Assembly: GCA_910579785.1 (NCBI GenBank)
Contig: CAJTVJ010000021.1
Coordinates: 1-28,032 of the forward strand
DNA length: 28,032 nucleotides
Origin: an uncultured Christensenella sp.
Lineage (GTDB): Bacteria > Bacillota > Clostridia > Christensenellales > UBA3700
Direction: 5' to 3'
Each line of letters opens with the position of its first letter. Positions within the stretch are counted from its first letter, which is position 1. This document shows positions 15,801-23,487 of this stretch, one piece after another. The notes under the pieces are model-generated. The model saw nothing but the letters and a program-made list of their open reading frames with translations. It made no database searches and was not told the DNA's origin. Position numbers and translations under genes: made by a program.

Positions 15801-16056
15801 GCTTGGACTGCTGCTTGTAGCGTTTATATTCGCAGTGAGCAATCCCTTCCTCAGCGAAAAGTTCTCTTTGGTCACGCTTTATCCGAATATGATGATAAAT
15901 CTTGTCATTATCATAATCTGCATAATACCTATAATGGCGTTCATGCGAGTCGAGATAGAGGCGTTTAAGGCGCTCTTTAAGGAGACGGGCGGATTTATCA
16001 AGAGAGAAAAGGCGAGGGCGAAGGAGTTCTTCAACCGCTTTGACAACAAAAAATAA
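12823..16056 (+). CDS. Cation-translocating P-type ATPase (CtpE-like) with long charged N-terminal tail
   Basis: The 1077-residue protein has a normal P-type ATPase core from about residue 285: TGE at 424-426, PEGL in the M4 helix (528-531), the phosphorylated DKTGT at 571-575, VGAPE (654-658), GDGVND at 807-812, and about ten membrane helices. It resembles the CtpE/Exp7-like 'HAD-IC' group; the ion is uncertain, calcium being reported for CtpE. The first 284 residues are an addition. Residues 17-265 contain no Phe, Tyr or Trp, and from about 82 they are mostly Ala, Lys, Glu, Asp and Gln, so probably disordered or helical and cytoplasmic. A short module at 44-76 (GVKIDENNLPEGTRI...) precedes this. 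QMSMF at 12-16 resembles a sliding-clamp motif. The start is fixed by a good promoter and AGGAAGAGG. guaA follows after 49 bases. Confidence 0.9.
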   Translation: MADKKDNQNSGQMSMFDINGSLTQNASEVADVAQNKTVTKSTVRGVKIDENNLPEGTRIVIKPDGRKVLVRKKVVPKDQGQIATATTAEKAAVKSAPAKASAKPVVEEKKADNAAAATVEVRSDKNEVKTAQKAAGKRKAEAKPAADTKAVADKTNEDKAAAQDKAVGEKKDKAVKETAAQEQSEKPQEEKQKELDAKQAQPQEESDVKVADNTPVEEKANRADKVVDEKKQAQLDAKAEKKAQKLAEKEKEKAQAKQLKEKAKLFKTSEFVHVEAAADIGLNDEQIEERQIRGLTNRQDNTISKSYLKIFTTNIFTLFNLVNIFLASLIIVFSGQIKNMLFAGIALVNLVIGIIQEIRSKRALDKLSLVSAPSIDAVRNGEVVSISTDQIVIDDVIILKQGSQIPTDCIVVGGECEANESLLTGEQDDIHKGIGDQLMSGSFVQAGTCRARVIAVGEDTYAAKLMSEAKKFKKSKSELMRSINWIIRIATVIIFPLGILMFFTNKKYSPSISGAVTSTVSSVIGMIPEGLVMLTSIALALGIIRLAKKRTLVQDLYSIEALARVDVLCLDKTGTITEGTMQVENVHVYSSMFGSPDDIMTNMVKALGANNATFEACDEYFSSNETYMVAKLMPFSSARKWSGASFDGVGTFIVGAPEFVLKERFDSVERNVTEYAMQGYRVLVLVSTTEELKDSQMDPNQMSLIALIVLSDKIRSTAPATFDYFEQQGVELKVISGDSPLTVSKVAERAGLKNAEKYVDASVDLDTPDKIYEAVEKYTVFGRVTPSQKKELVAAIKAHGHTVGMTGDGVNDVMALKEADCSIAMASGSDASRNVAQLVLLDSDFSALPSVVSEGRRVINNIERASSLFLVKTTFSAVLSLLLIIFQFATYPFEPIQLTLINALFVGVPSFILALEPNDRRVKGNFLSKVFKRALPAGLTVAFAIILVCWMYNDKGFDLSPQISTMSVYITASVSFIVLMQVCMPYTKDKIFMLGLLLVAFIFAVSNPFLSEKFSLVTLYPNMMINLVIIIICIIPIMAFMRVEIEAFKALFKETGGFIKREKARAKEFFNRFDNKK

Positions 16057-16105
16057 CGTGAGAAAATCAAATTATTAAATACATACAGAAAAGGAGTTTT
16101 TGTTT

Positions 16106-17641
16106 ATGAACAACGAAAAGGTGCTGGTAATTGACTTTGGCGGTCAATACAATCAACTTATCGCAAGACGCGTAAGAGAGCACAACGTCTATTGCGAGAT
16201 GTATCCGCATACCATCTCCATTGAGAGGATAAAAGAGCTGTCTCCGATAGGCATCATCTTTACGGGCGGTCCCAACAGCGTATATTCAGACGGCGCGCCG
16301 CGTATCGACAAGGCGATATTCGACCTCGGCATACCTGTGCTCGGCATATGCTACGGATGTCAGATAATTGCTCATACGCTTGGCGGCAAGGTAGAGCACG
16401 CCGACAAGAGCGAATACGGCAGACGCGAGGCAACTTATGACAACGACAGCCTCATATTTAAAGGTCTCGACAAGAAGGGCGTATGTTGGATGAGCCATAC
16501 GGACCACGTTGTTCAACTTCCAGAGGGATTTAAGTCGACGGCAAGCACCGATACGTGCAATAACGCGGCTTTTGAGAATGCTCAAAGGAAAATTTACGGA
16601 ATACAATACCATCCTGAGGTAATGCACACGCACCAAGGTTTGGATATGCTCAAAAACTTCTTATACAACGTCGTCAAGGCAAAGGGCGATTGGACTATGT
16701 CGAATTTTGTCAACAGGTCTGTCGCAGAACTCAAAGCAAAGATAGGCGATAAGAAGGTGCTTTGCGCGTTCAGCGGCGGAGTAGATTCGGCAGTTGCGGC
16801 GACTTTGATACATAAGGCAGTAGGAGACCAGCTTACCTGTATCTTCGTAGACCACGGTCTTTTGAGAAAGAACGAGGCAAAAGAAGTAATGAAAGTATTT
16901 AAAGACGATATGGGTATGAACGTCATACTTGCAGACGCGTCGGAGAGATTTTTGAAGAAATTGCAGGGAGTAAAAGACCCCGAGAAGAAGAGAAAGATAA
17001 TAGGCAAAGAATTTATCGACGTCTTTGAGATAGAGGCTAAGAAGATTGGCGCGGTAGACTATCTTGTTCAAGGCACCATATATCCCGACGTAATAGAATC
17101 GGGGCTTGGCGGAAGCGCGGTCATCAAGTCGCACCACAACGTGGGCGGATTGCCGAGCGTAGTCAACTTCAAAGAAATCGTCGAGCCGCTTAGAGATTTG
17201 TTTAAAGACGAAGTGCGCAAGGTGGGCTTTGAACTCGGACTTCCGTACGACGTGGTAATGCGTCAGCCTTTCCCCGGACCGGGACTTGCGATAAGAGTTA
17301 TAGGCAATATCACCAAAAAGAAGCTTGCGATATTGCGTGACGCCGACTATATATTTAGAGAAGAGGTCAAACTCAACGGACTTTCCGACAAGATTTGGCA
17401 GTATTTTGCAGTGCTCACCAATATGCGCAGCGTGGGCGTAATGGGCGATTTCCGTACCTACGACTATACTTTGGTATTGCGCGCGGTCACTTCCGTCGAC
17501 GCAATGACGGCAGATTGGGCGAGAATACCTGACGACGTACTTGAAAAAATCTCTACGAGAATTGTCAACGAGGTTGGACATATCAACAGAGTTGTCTATG
17601 ATATTACGTCAAAGCCGCCGGCTACGATCGAGTGGGAATAA
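16106..17641 (+). CDS. guaA: GMP synthase (glutamine-hydrolysing)
   Basis: Aminates XMP to GMP using glutamine and ATP. The 511-residue protein has a class I amidotransferase domain with nucleophile C82 (GICYGCQ) and H169/E171 (YHPEV), then the ATP pyrophosphatase loop SGGVDS (223-228), and the C-terminal dimer domain with RQPFPGPGLAIRVIG and a TIEWE end. The ATG at 16106 is chosen because AAGGAG (16091-16096) is 9 bases upstream; a TTG at 16100 would be only 3 bases from it. It lies 49 bases after the ATPase with no terminator seen, so read-through is possible. purA, the competing IMP branch, follows. Confidence 0.96.
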   Translation: MNNEKVLVIDFGGQYNQLIARRVREHNVYCEMYPHTISIERIKELSPIGIIFTGGPNSVYSDGAPRIDKAIFDLGIPVLGICYGCQIIAHTLGGKVEHADKSEYGRREATYDNDSLIFKGLDKKGVCWMSHTDHVVQLPEGFKSTASTDTCNNAAFENAQRKIYGIQYHPEVMHTHQGLDMLKNFLYNVVKAKGDWTMSNFVNRSVAELKAKIGDKKVLCAFSGGVDSAVAATLIHKAVGDQLTCIFVDHGLLRKNEAKEVMKVFKDDMGMNVILADASERFLKKLQGVKDPEKKRKIIGKEFIDVFEIEAKKIGAVDYLVQGTIYPDVIESGLGGSAVIKSHHNVGGLPSVVNFKEIVEPLRDLFKDEVRKVGFELGLPYDVVMRQPFPGPGLAIRVIGNITKKKLAILRDADYIFREEVKLNGLSDKIWQYFAVLTNMRSVGVMGDFRTYDYTLVLRAVTSVDAMTADWARIPDDVLEKISTRIVNEVGHINRVVYDITSKPPATIEWE

Positions 17642-17696
17642 GACGGACAGTATCTTATAATGATATAAAAGATAAATAATATAAAGATATTGCAGG

Positions 17697-17760
17697 GCTT
17701 TGGTATTTTGATTTTGTTGAATAGCCAAGGCGTAAGGCAAAAAATACTTAACGCTTTGGC
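17697..17760 (+). promoter_or_regulatory. purA leader with alternative pairings
   Basis: The central segment GCCAAGGCGT (17724-17733) can pair with ACGCTTTGGC downstream (17751-17760; ten pairs, one G-T wobble), or its CCAAGGC part with GCTTTGG upstream (17697-17703; seven pairs, one wobble). The two structures exclude each other. No T-run follows the downstream hairpin, so any control would be at translation or by a ligand. The 180-base gap holds no other recognised element. This is inferred from complementarity only. Confidence 0.35.
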
Positions 17761-17821
17761 GTAAAAGTATGATTCAAAAAAGAAAATGTTTATTCGCTCA
17801 GCGCGAAAAGGAGAATACATA

Positions 17822-19111
17822 ATGTTAACAGCAATAGTAGGAATAAATTGGGGGGACGAAGGCAAGGGCAGAATGGTCGACTTGGTGTCAAGCGATTATG
17901 ACGTCGTAGTAAGATACCAAGGCGGCAACAATGCGGGACATACCGTAATAAATCATCTTGGCAAGTTTATCCTCAACCTCATACCGTCGGGAATTTTGCG
18001 TCCCGAAGTCGTCAACGTAATGGGCAACGGTATGGTCATCGATATGCAGCACCTTGTGGGCGAGATGGGCAGACTTACGGATAAAGGCGTCAAGATCACT
18101 CCCGACAACCTCAAAATCAGCTCTCGCGCCGTCATCTGTATGCCGTATCACGTCAGACAGGATTGCTTGGAAGAAGACAGATTGGGAGACGCTAAGTACG
18201 GCTCTACGAGAAGAGGTATCGCGCCTGTATACGGCGATAAGTATCTCAAAAAGGTAATAATGATGGGCGACCTTTTCCATCCTGAGGCATTGAGAAAGAG
18301 GATCGAGGGTATCGTCGAGTGGAAAAACCTTTTTATAGAAAAGGCGTACGGCTCGGCTAAGATAGAGGTCGACGAAATAATGAATTGGCTTGAAGAGTAC
18401 GGCAGCAAGCTCAAACCTTTTGTATGCAACACGGGCGAGTTTCTTGACGAGAGCCTTAAAGCGGGCAAGAAGGTGGTTTTTGAAGCCCAACTCGGCGCAT
18501 TGAGAGATATAGATTTCGGTATCAATCCGTATACGTCTTCGTCAAATACTATTGCCGCTTATGCTCCTATCGGCGCAGGCATACCAAAGCACAAACTTGA
18601 CAACGTGTTCGGCATAATGAAGGCATACAGCTCCTGCGTGGGCGAAGGACCGTTCACGGTCGAGATGTTCGGCAAAGAAGCCGACGATTTGAGAGAGGCA
18701 GGCGGCGAGTACGGAGCAGCTACCGGCAGACCGAGAAGAGTGGGCGGTTTTGACGTTGTGGCTTCTAAATACGGCGTGGAAATGCAGGGCGCGACAGAGC
18801 TTGCGCTGACAAAGCTAGACGTGCTTTCTTATCTCAAAAAGATACCCGTATGCGTAGCTTACAAAGTGGGAGATAAGACTACTACGTCGTTCCCAAGCGG
18901 AGAGGAGTTGAGAATAGCAACTCCGGTATATGAGTATCTTGACGGATGGAATTGCGACATATCTTCTTGCAGAAAGCCAAGCGATCTGCCAAAGCAGGCT
19001 CTTGATTATATCGCTTATCTTGAAAAGGCAGTGGGGTGTCCTATCACGTACGTGTCTGTCGGCGCAGAGAGAGAAGAGTACGTCGTAATGAAAGAGAGCA
19101 AGATTAAGTAA
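17822..19111 (+). CDS. purA: Adenylosuccinate synthetase
   Basis: Joins IMP and aspartate with GTP to give adenylosuccinate, the first step to AMP. From the ATG at 17822 it is 429 residues, beginning MLTAIVGINWGDEGKGR, the P-loop region (usually QWGDEGKGK). Other signatures are GNNAGHTV, IPSGILRP, GSTRRGIAPVYGDK, the IMP loop with GAATGRPRRVGGFDVVA and the C-terminal guanine-binding VSVGAEREEY. AAAAGGAG (17806-17813) is 8 bases upstream; the in-frame ATG at 17786 would put that site inside the gene and was rejected. dapL follows 30 bases on with no terminator, so they are probably co-transcribed. Confidence 0.95.
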   Translation: MLTAIVGINWGDEGKGRMVDLVSSDYDVVVRYQGGNNAGHTVINHLGKFILNLIPSGILRPEVVNVMGNGMVIDMQHLVGEMGRLTDKGVKITPDNLKISSRAVICMPYHVRQDCLEEDRLGDAKYGSTRRGIAPVYGDKYLKKVIMMGDLFHPEALRKRIEGIVEWKNLFIEKAYGSAKIEVDEIMNWLEEYGSKLKPFVCNTGEFLDESLKAGKKVVFEAQLGALRDIDFGINPYTSSSNTIAAYAPIGAGIPKHKLDNVFGIMKAYSSCVGEGPFTVEMFGKEADDLREAGGEYGAATGRPRRVGGFDVVASKYGVEMQGATELALTKLDVLSYLKKIPVCVAYKVGDKTTTSFPSGEELRIATPVYEYLDGWNCDISSCRKPSDLPKQALDYIAYLEKAVGCPITYVSVGAEREEYVVMKESKIK

Positions 19112-19141
19112 TATTATTATTGATAATATAAGAGGTTAAAT

Positions 19142-20320
19142 ATGAAAATCAACGGTAATTTTTTAAACTTAAAAGACAGCTACCTATTTTCTACGGTGGC
19201 AAAAAAAATAAAAGAATTTCAATCGGCTAACCCCGGAGTCAAGGTGTATAGACTTGGCATAGGCGACGTGACTTTGCCGCTCGTTCCGGCAGTAATCGAA
19301 GCTATGCACAAGGCGGTCGACGAAATGGGCAGGAAGGAGACTTTCCGCGGTTACGGTCCCGAGCAAGGACACGACTTTTTGCGCGACGCGATCGCTAATT
19401 ACTATGCCGATAAGAAAGTTAAGATATCTTCCGACGAGATATTTATAAGCGACGGCGCAAAGAGCGATTTGGGCAATATACTTGATATTCTCGACCCGTC
19501 TGACAAGGTGTTGATACCCGACCCGGTATATCCGGCTTACGTGGATACCAACATTATGGCAGGCAGAAAGATAGACACTGCGCTTGGCAATCAAGCCAAC
19601 TCATTCAAACCTATGCCGGACGAGAATTATAAGGCTGATATAATATATATTTGTTCGCCCAACAATCCAACGGGCTCGGTGTATAATTACGAGGAGTTGA
19701 AGGCTTGGGTGGATTACGCCAACAGACAAAAGGCGTTGATAATCTTCGATTGCGCGTACGAAGCGTTTGTAGGCGATGAGAGTTTGCCGACCAGCATATT
19801 CCAGATTGAGGGCGCGAGAACTTGCGCGATAGAGTTTTGTTCCTTCTCCAAGACGGCAGGTTTTACGGGTACCAGATGCGGATATACCGTCGTACCGCAA
19901 GAACTTGTTTTTGACGGAGTCAAGGTCAATTCGCTGTGGAACAGACGTCAATGCACCAAATTCAACGGCGTACCTTACATCGTTCAGCGCGGCGCGGAAG
20001 CGGTATTTTCCAAAGAGGGCAACAGACAGATACGCGAGAATATCGCATATTATAAGGAAAACGCGCGTATTATACACGAGGCTTTGGAAAAGAAAGGAAT
20101 ATGGCATATCGGCGGTGTAAATTCGCCTTACATATGGCTCAAATGTCCTGACGGTATGACGAGTTGGGAATACTTTGATCACTTGCTTACAAAAGCGCAC
20201 GTCGTGGGCACTCCCGGCGCAGGTTTTGGAGAAATGGGCGAGGGTTATTTCCGCCTGACAGCGTTTGGCGACAGAGAGACCACGCAGGAAGCCGTCAAGA
20301 GAATACTTGAATTTTCCTGA
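19142..20320 (+). CDS. dapL: LL-diaminopimelate aminotransferase
   Basis: A PLP enzyme converting tetrahydrodipicolinate directly to LL-diaminopimelate, for lysine and peptidoglycan. The 392-residue chain is a class I/II aminotransferase. LGIGDVTLPLVPAVIEAM and FRGYGPEQGHDFLRDAI are typical of DapL, followed by SDGAKSDLGNI, SPNNPTGSVY and the PLP lysine region SFSKTAGFTGTRCGYTVVP. The GIGDVTLPL start and FTGTRCGY separate it from aspartate aminotransferases. AAGAGG precedes the ATG. The presence of DapL implies the one-step diaminopimelate route in place of the acylated pathways. It lies 30 bases after purA and 54 before nth. Confidence 0.93.
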   Translation: MKINGNFLNLKDSYLFSTVAKKIKEFQSANPGVKVYRLGIGDVTLPLVPAVIEAMHKAVDEMGRKETFRGYGPEQGHDFLRDAIANYYADKKVKISSDEIFISDGAKSDLGNILDILDPSDKVLIPDPVYPAYVDTNIMAGRKIDTALGNQANSFKPMPDENYKADIIYICSPNNPTGSVYNYEELKAWVDYANRQKALIIFDCAYEAFVGDESLPTSIFQIEGARTCAIEFCSFSKTAGFTGTRCGYTVVPQELVFDGVKVNSLWNRRQCTKFNGVPYIVQRGAEAVFSKEGNRQIRENIAYYKENARIIHEALEKKGIWHIGGVNSPYIWLKCPDGMTSWEYFDHLLTKAHVVGTPGAGFGEMGEGYFRLTAFGDRETTQEAVKRILEFS

Positions 20321-20374
20321 CACAATAAAGACGTATCGGCATATCTATCACGATATGCAAAAAGAAGATAAGCT

Positions 20375-21016
20375 ATGGCAAAAAGTTTTGATACACAAGA
20401 GATAGAGGATATACTTGCGCAGTTGGAAAACATGCACCCCCAAGCGGTATGCGAACTCGACTATAAAAGTCCGTTTGAGTTGCTTGTCGCGGTCATTTTA
20501 TCCGCGCAGTGTACAGATAAGCGCGTCAATCAGGTGACGGAAAAGCTTTTTAAAGTCTACAACACTCCCAAGCAGTTTGCCGAGCTTGAAGAAGAGCAGC
20601 TTGCTCCGTATATCTATTCGTGCGGTTTTTATCGCAATAAGGCAAAGAATATTATCTCGGCAAGCCGCGACATAATGACAAAGTTCGGCGGCGAAGTGCC
20701 GAATAATATCGACGAGCTTATAACGCTTGCAGGCGTGGGAAGAAAGACCGCCAACGTCGTCTATTCCGTGGCTTTCGGCGGTGATGCGATCGCCGTGGAT
20801 ACACACGTGTTGCGCCTTGCCAACCGCATAGGCTTTTGCGACAGCGACGACCCTGTCAAGGTGGAAAAAGCTCTTATGGAAGTATTGCCGAAAGAGCAGT
20901 GGTCGCATGCGCACCATCTGTTGATACATCACGGAAGATATACTTGTTTTGCGCGTAAACCCGATTGTGAAAATTGCAGGATAAGCGACTATTGCAGGGC
21001 ATATACGGATAGATAA
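20375..21016 (+). CDS. nth: Endonuclease III (DNA glycosylase/AP lyase)
   Basis: Base-excision repair of oxidised pyrimidines. The 213-residue protein has the helix-hairpin-helix LAGVGRKTA (118-126) with catalytic K124, catalytic D142 in VDTHVLRLANRIG, and the C-terminal [4Fe-4S] ligand set C191-x6-C198-x2-C201-x5-C207, all intact. The upstream 54-base gap has a 7-bp inverted repeat (GCATATC 20339-20345, GATATGC 20352-20358) without a T-run. The ribosome site is weak (AAGAAG). Confidence 0.95.
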   Translation: MAKSFDTQEIEDILAQLENMHPQAVCELDYKSPFELLVAVILSAQCTDKRVNQVTEKLFKVYNTPKQFAELEEEQLAPYIYSCGFYRNKAKNIISASRDIMTKFGGEVPNNIDELITLAGVGRKTANVVYSVAFGGDAIAVDTHVLRLANRIGFCDSDDPVKVEKALMEVLPKEQWSHAHHLLIHHGRYTCFARKPDCENCRISDYCRAYTDR

Positions 21017-21039
21017 GTACGAGCAGATATGAGGAAATT

Positions 21040-22344
21040 ATGTTAAAGATAGCAGTAATAGGATTAGGTAGCAGAGGAAAAAATTACGGTACGCATCTGG
21101 CGAAACGCGACGACGTGCAGATTGTCGCGGTATGTGACAAATACAGATCCAAGATAGACAAGGTCAAAGAGCTGTGGAAAGTCGACGACAAGATGTGTTT
21201 TACCAATGAAGACGACTTTTTTGCGCTTGGCAAAGTTGGCGACTGTATGTTGATAGCCACGCAGGACAGAGACCATTACGCGCACGCTATGAAGGCGTTG
21301 CAGCTTGGTTACGACGTGCTTGTAGAAAAGCCGCTCAGCCCCAATATAGAAGAGTGTCTTCAACTTGAAAAGTATGCGAGAGAGCATGGCAGAAAGGTGT
21401 TGGTATGCCACGTATTGCGCTATGCAGGATATTACAGAAAGATAAAGCAGATGATCGACGAAGGCGTGATAGGCGACGTACAGTTGATAAAACACGACGA
21501 GAATATCGCATATTGGCATTTCTGTCACTCTTACGTCAGAGGAAATTGGAGAAGAGAAGACGAGACTTCGCCTATGCTTCTTGCCAAGTGCTGTCACGAT
21601 ATGGACCTTATGTATTGGTTTACGGGCAGCAAATGCAAGAGCCTCAACTCATACGGCGGATTGACGTATTTCAACAAAGAGCATAGACCTGAGGGAGCTA
21701 CTCAATATTGCTTTGACTGTCCTCATCGTATGACATGTAACTTTGAAGTCGAGCATCAATATCTCGGCAGGAAAAGGGCTTTGGGCAGAGGCAAAAAGAA
21801 ATTTCTTTGGGGCACGTACGCATTTAGTACGTCGTCTAAGAAAAAAGACGTACTCAACGCCTTAAAGAATGACGAGAGGGCAAAACAATGGGCAAGATGC
21901 GTGTTTGCCTGCGACAATGACGTAGCCGACTGCCAATCTGTAAATATGCAGATGGACAACGGTATCAACGTCGTTATGACAGCCAATGCCTTCAACGAGC
22001 AGGACTACCGTCATACCGAGATCAGAGGAAGCAAGGGAATTATCATAGCGGACGATAGAGGCAGCGTGATAAGGCTCAAACTTTTCGGTAAGAAAGAGAA
22101 AAAGATAATTGTCAATATCATTCCCGTAATAAAGGGGCATTACGGCGGCGACGAGGGCATAGTCAAAGCTACCGTCGGTATGCTGACGGGCAATTCCGCC
22201 CCAGATATGCAATATACTTGGATAGCCGATACTATTGAAAGCCACAGAATAGTTACGGCGGCAGAGATGTCTAGATTGAGCGGCGGAAAGACGGTGGATA
22301 TGAAGGATATACCTGATATAGATACGTTTGTCAGCAAGGAGTGA
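21040..22344 (+). CDS. Gfo/Idh/MocA-family NAD(P)-dependent oxidoreductase
   Basis: The 434-residue protein has an N-terminal Rossmann fold (IAVIGLGSRGKNYG, 4-17) and the family's catalytic EKP at 96-98. LLAKCCHDMDLMYW (181-193) matches the conserved KxxxHDxD active-site helix of sugar/inositol-type dehydrogenases. A cysteine group C224-x2-C227-x5-C233, plus C184/C185, suggests a metal or Fe-S site or a structural zinc; this is unproven. The substrate is unknown: the family acts on sugars, inositols and related polyols. GAGGAAA precedes the ATG, 23 bases after nth, so it may be the last gene of the purA-dapL-nth unit. Palindromic repeats begin 17 bases past its stop. Confidence 0.88.
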   Translation: MLKIAVIGLGSRGKNYGTHLAKRDDVQIVAVCDKYRSKIDKVKELWKVDDKMCFTNEDDFFALGKVGDCMLIATQDRDHYAHAMKALQLGYDVLVEKPLSPNIEECLQLEKYAREHGRKVLVCHVLRYAGYYRKIKQMIDEGVIGDVQLIKHDENIAYWHFCHSYVRGNWRREDETSPMLLAKCCHDMDLMYWFTGSKCKSLNSYGGLTYFNKEHRPEGATQYCFDCPHRMTCNFEVEHQYLGRKRALGRGKKKFLWGTYAFSTSSKKKDVLNALKNDERAKQWARCVFACDNDVADCQSVNMQMDNGINVVMTANAFNEQDYRHTEIRGSKGIIIADDRGSVIRLKLFGKKEKKIIVNIIPVIKGHYGGDEGIVKATVGMLTGNSAPDMQYTWIADTIESHRIVTAAEMSRLSGGKTVDMKDIPDIDTFVSKE

Positions 22345-22360
22345 TAGCTCAAATTGGATG

Positions 22361-22624
22361 AGATTTCTCGACTACGCTCGAAATGACCAAATATGGCTTG
22401 TAGTAAATCAAACTTTAAGTCATTTCGACCGTAGTGCAACGGAGCGGAGAAATCTCAACATTGTGAAAATAAGATATAATCGTCACCGACGCTCGCCCAA
22501 GACGCATCTGCTGGCTCGCTATTCCGTCGCTCCGCTCCTTACGCCCTACGCGGAGAGGTCTAATCAAGTTGAAAATTTCAAATTGTGAAATCTAATCAAA
22601 TTGTATAATATGACAAGATTTCTC
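22361..22624. repeat. Palindromic arm array with long form and decayed remnant
   Basis: Minus arm 22361-22387 and plus arm 22419-22455 (both ATTTC type) face each other over a 31-base spacer resembling that at 12328-12357. A plus long form follows at 22482-22561. The block 22361-22561 parallels 12301-12502 in order and almost in length (201 and 202 bases). A remnant follows: GAAATCT (22587-22593) and AGATTTCTC (22616-22624). The latter holds TATAAT at 22604-22609, a weak promoter candidate for nfnA. Confidence 0.82.
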
Positions 22625-22667
22625 AACAACAAAAATAATTTTTTCTCAATGTAAAAGGAGATAATAT

Positions 22668-23483
22668 ATGAATAAGTTACTTAAAATATACGAAGTAGCT
22701 CCAAAAGTAAAGAAGTACGTCGTGCATACGCCGACAGTGTCCAAGCACTGTTTGCCGGGACAATTTGTAATAGTGATAGTCGAAGAGGGGGGAGAGAGAG
22801 TTCCTTTCACTATATGCGACTATGATAAAGAGCAAGAGACGATAACCTTGCTTGTGCAGGAAGTGGGATATTCTACGCACAGAATGGCGATGCTCAAAGA
22901 GGGCGACGAGCTGTATGCTCTTGTCGGACCGCTTGGTAATCCCACAGACCTTGACGAATACAAAAATCTTGTGCTTGTGGGCGGAGGAATAGGTTGCGCG
23001 GTCATTTATCCGCAGGCCAAGCTTCGCAAGCAAAAGGGATTGAAGAGCGACGTCATTATGGGCGCGAGAACAAAAGATTTGCTCTTTGATATCGACGAGT
23101 TCAAAGCCAACAGCGACAACGTCTATATATCCACAGACGACGGGTCTATGGGCACCAAAGGATTTGTCACAACCGTTTTGCAAGAGAGGATAGACGCAGG
23201 CGACAAGATAGATTGCGTGCTTGTAGTAGGTCCTATGATAATGATGAAAAACGTAAGCGAACTTACGCGCAAATACAACATACCGACAGTTGTGTCTATG
23301 AATACGATTATGGTAGACGGCACGGGTATGTGCGGAGGTTGCAGACTTACGGTCGACGGACAGACCAAATACGCATGCGTGGACGGACCGGAATTTGACG
23401 GACATAAGGTAGATTTCGACGAGGCTATGACGAGATCCAAGTTCTATCGTGAACACGAGCAAAAATGTAATTTGAGAGGTTGA
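22668..23483 (+). CDS. nfnA: NfnA-type ferredoxin-NADP+ oxidoreductase small subunit
   Basis: The 271-residue protein has a ferredoxin-reductase fold: an FAD-binding barrel with VPFTICDYD, an NAD-binding part with VGGGIGCAVIYPQAK, and a C-terminal [2Fe-2S] segment with C222, C225 and C237 around MCGGCRLTVDG. The same architecture occurs in PyrK/SudB proteins, but the neighbour 4 bases downstream is a GltA-like NADPH flavoprotein. That pairing and both lengths match NfnAB, the cytoplasmic bifurcating enzyme coupling NADH, ferredoxin and NADPH. AAAGGAG precedes the ATG. Confidence 0.9.
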   Translation: MNKLLKIYEVAPKVKKYVVHTPTVSKHCLPGQFVIVIVEEGGERVPFTICDYDKEQETITLLVQEVGYSTHRMAMLKEGDELYALVGPLGNPTDLDEYKNLVLVGGGIGCAVIYPQAKLRKQKGLKSDVIMGARTKDLLFDIDEFKANSDNVYISTDDGSMGTKGFVTTVLQERIDAGDKIDCVLVVGPMIMMKNVSELTRKYNIPTVVSMNTIMVDGTGMCGGCRLTVDGQTKYACVDGPEFDGHKVDFDEAMTRSKFYREHEQKCNLRG

Positions 23484-23487
23484 GAGT

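Noticed and set aside
17724..17762. Rho-independent terminator between guaA and purA
   Set aside because: The stem is good but no T-run follows, and it sits close upstream of the purA ribosome site.
22328..22588. 86-codon frame across the repeat block after the oxidoreductase
   Set aside because: It is made of palindromic repeat sequence and overlaps the preceding gene; low-complexity Arg/Ser-rich translation, no ribosome site.
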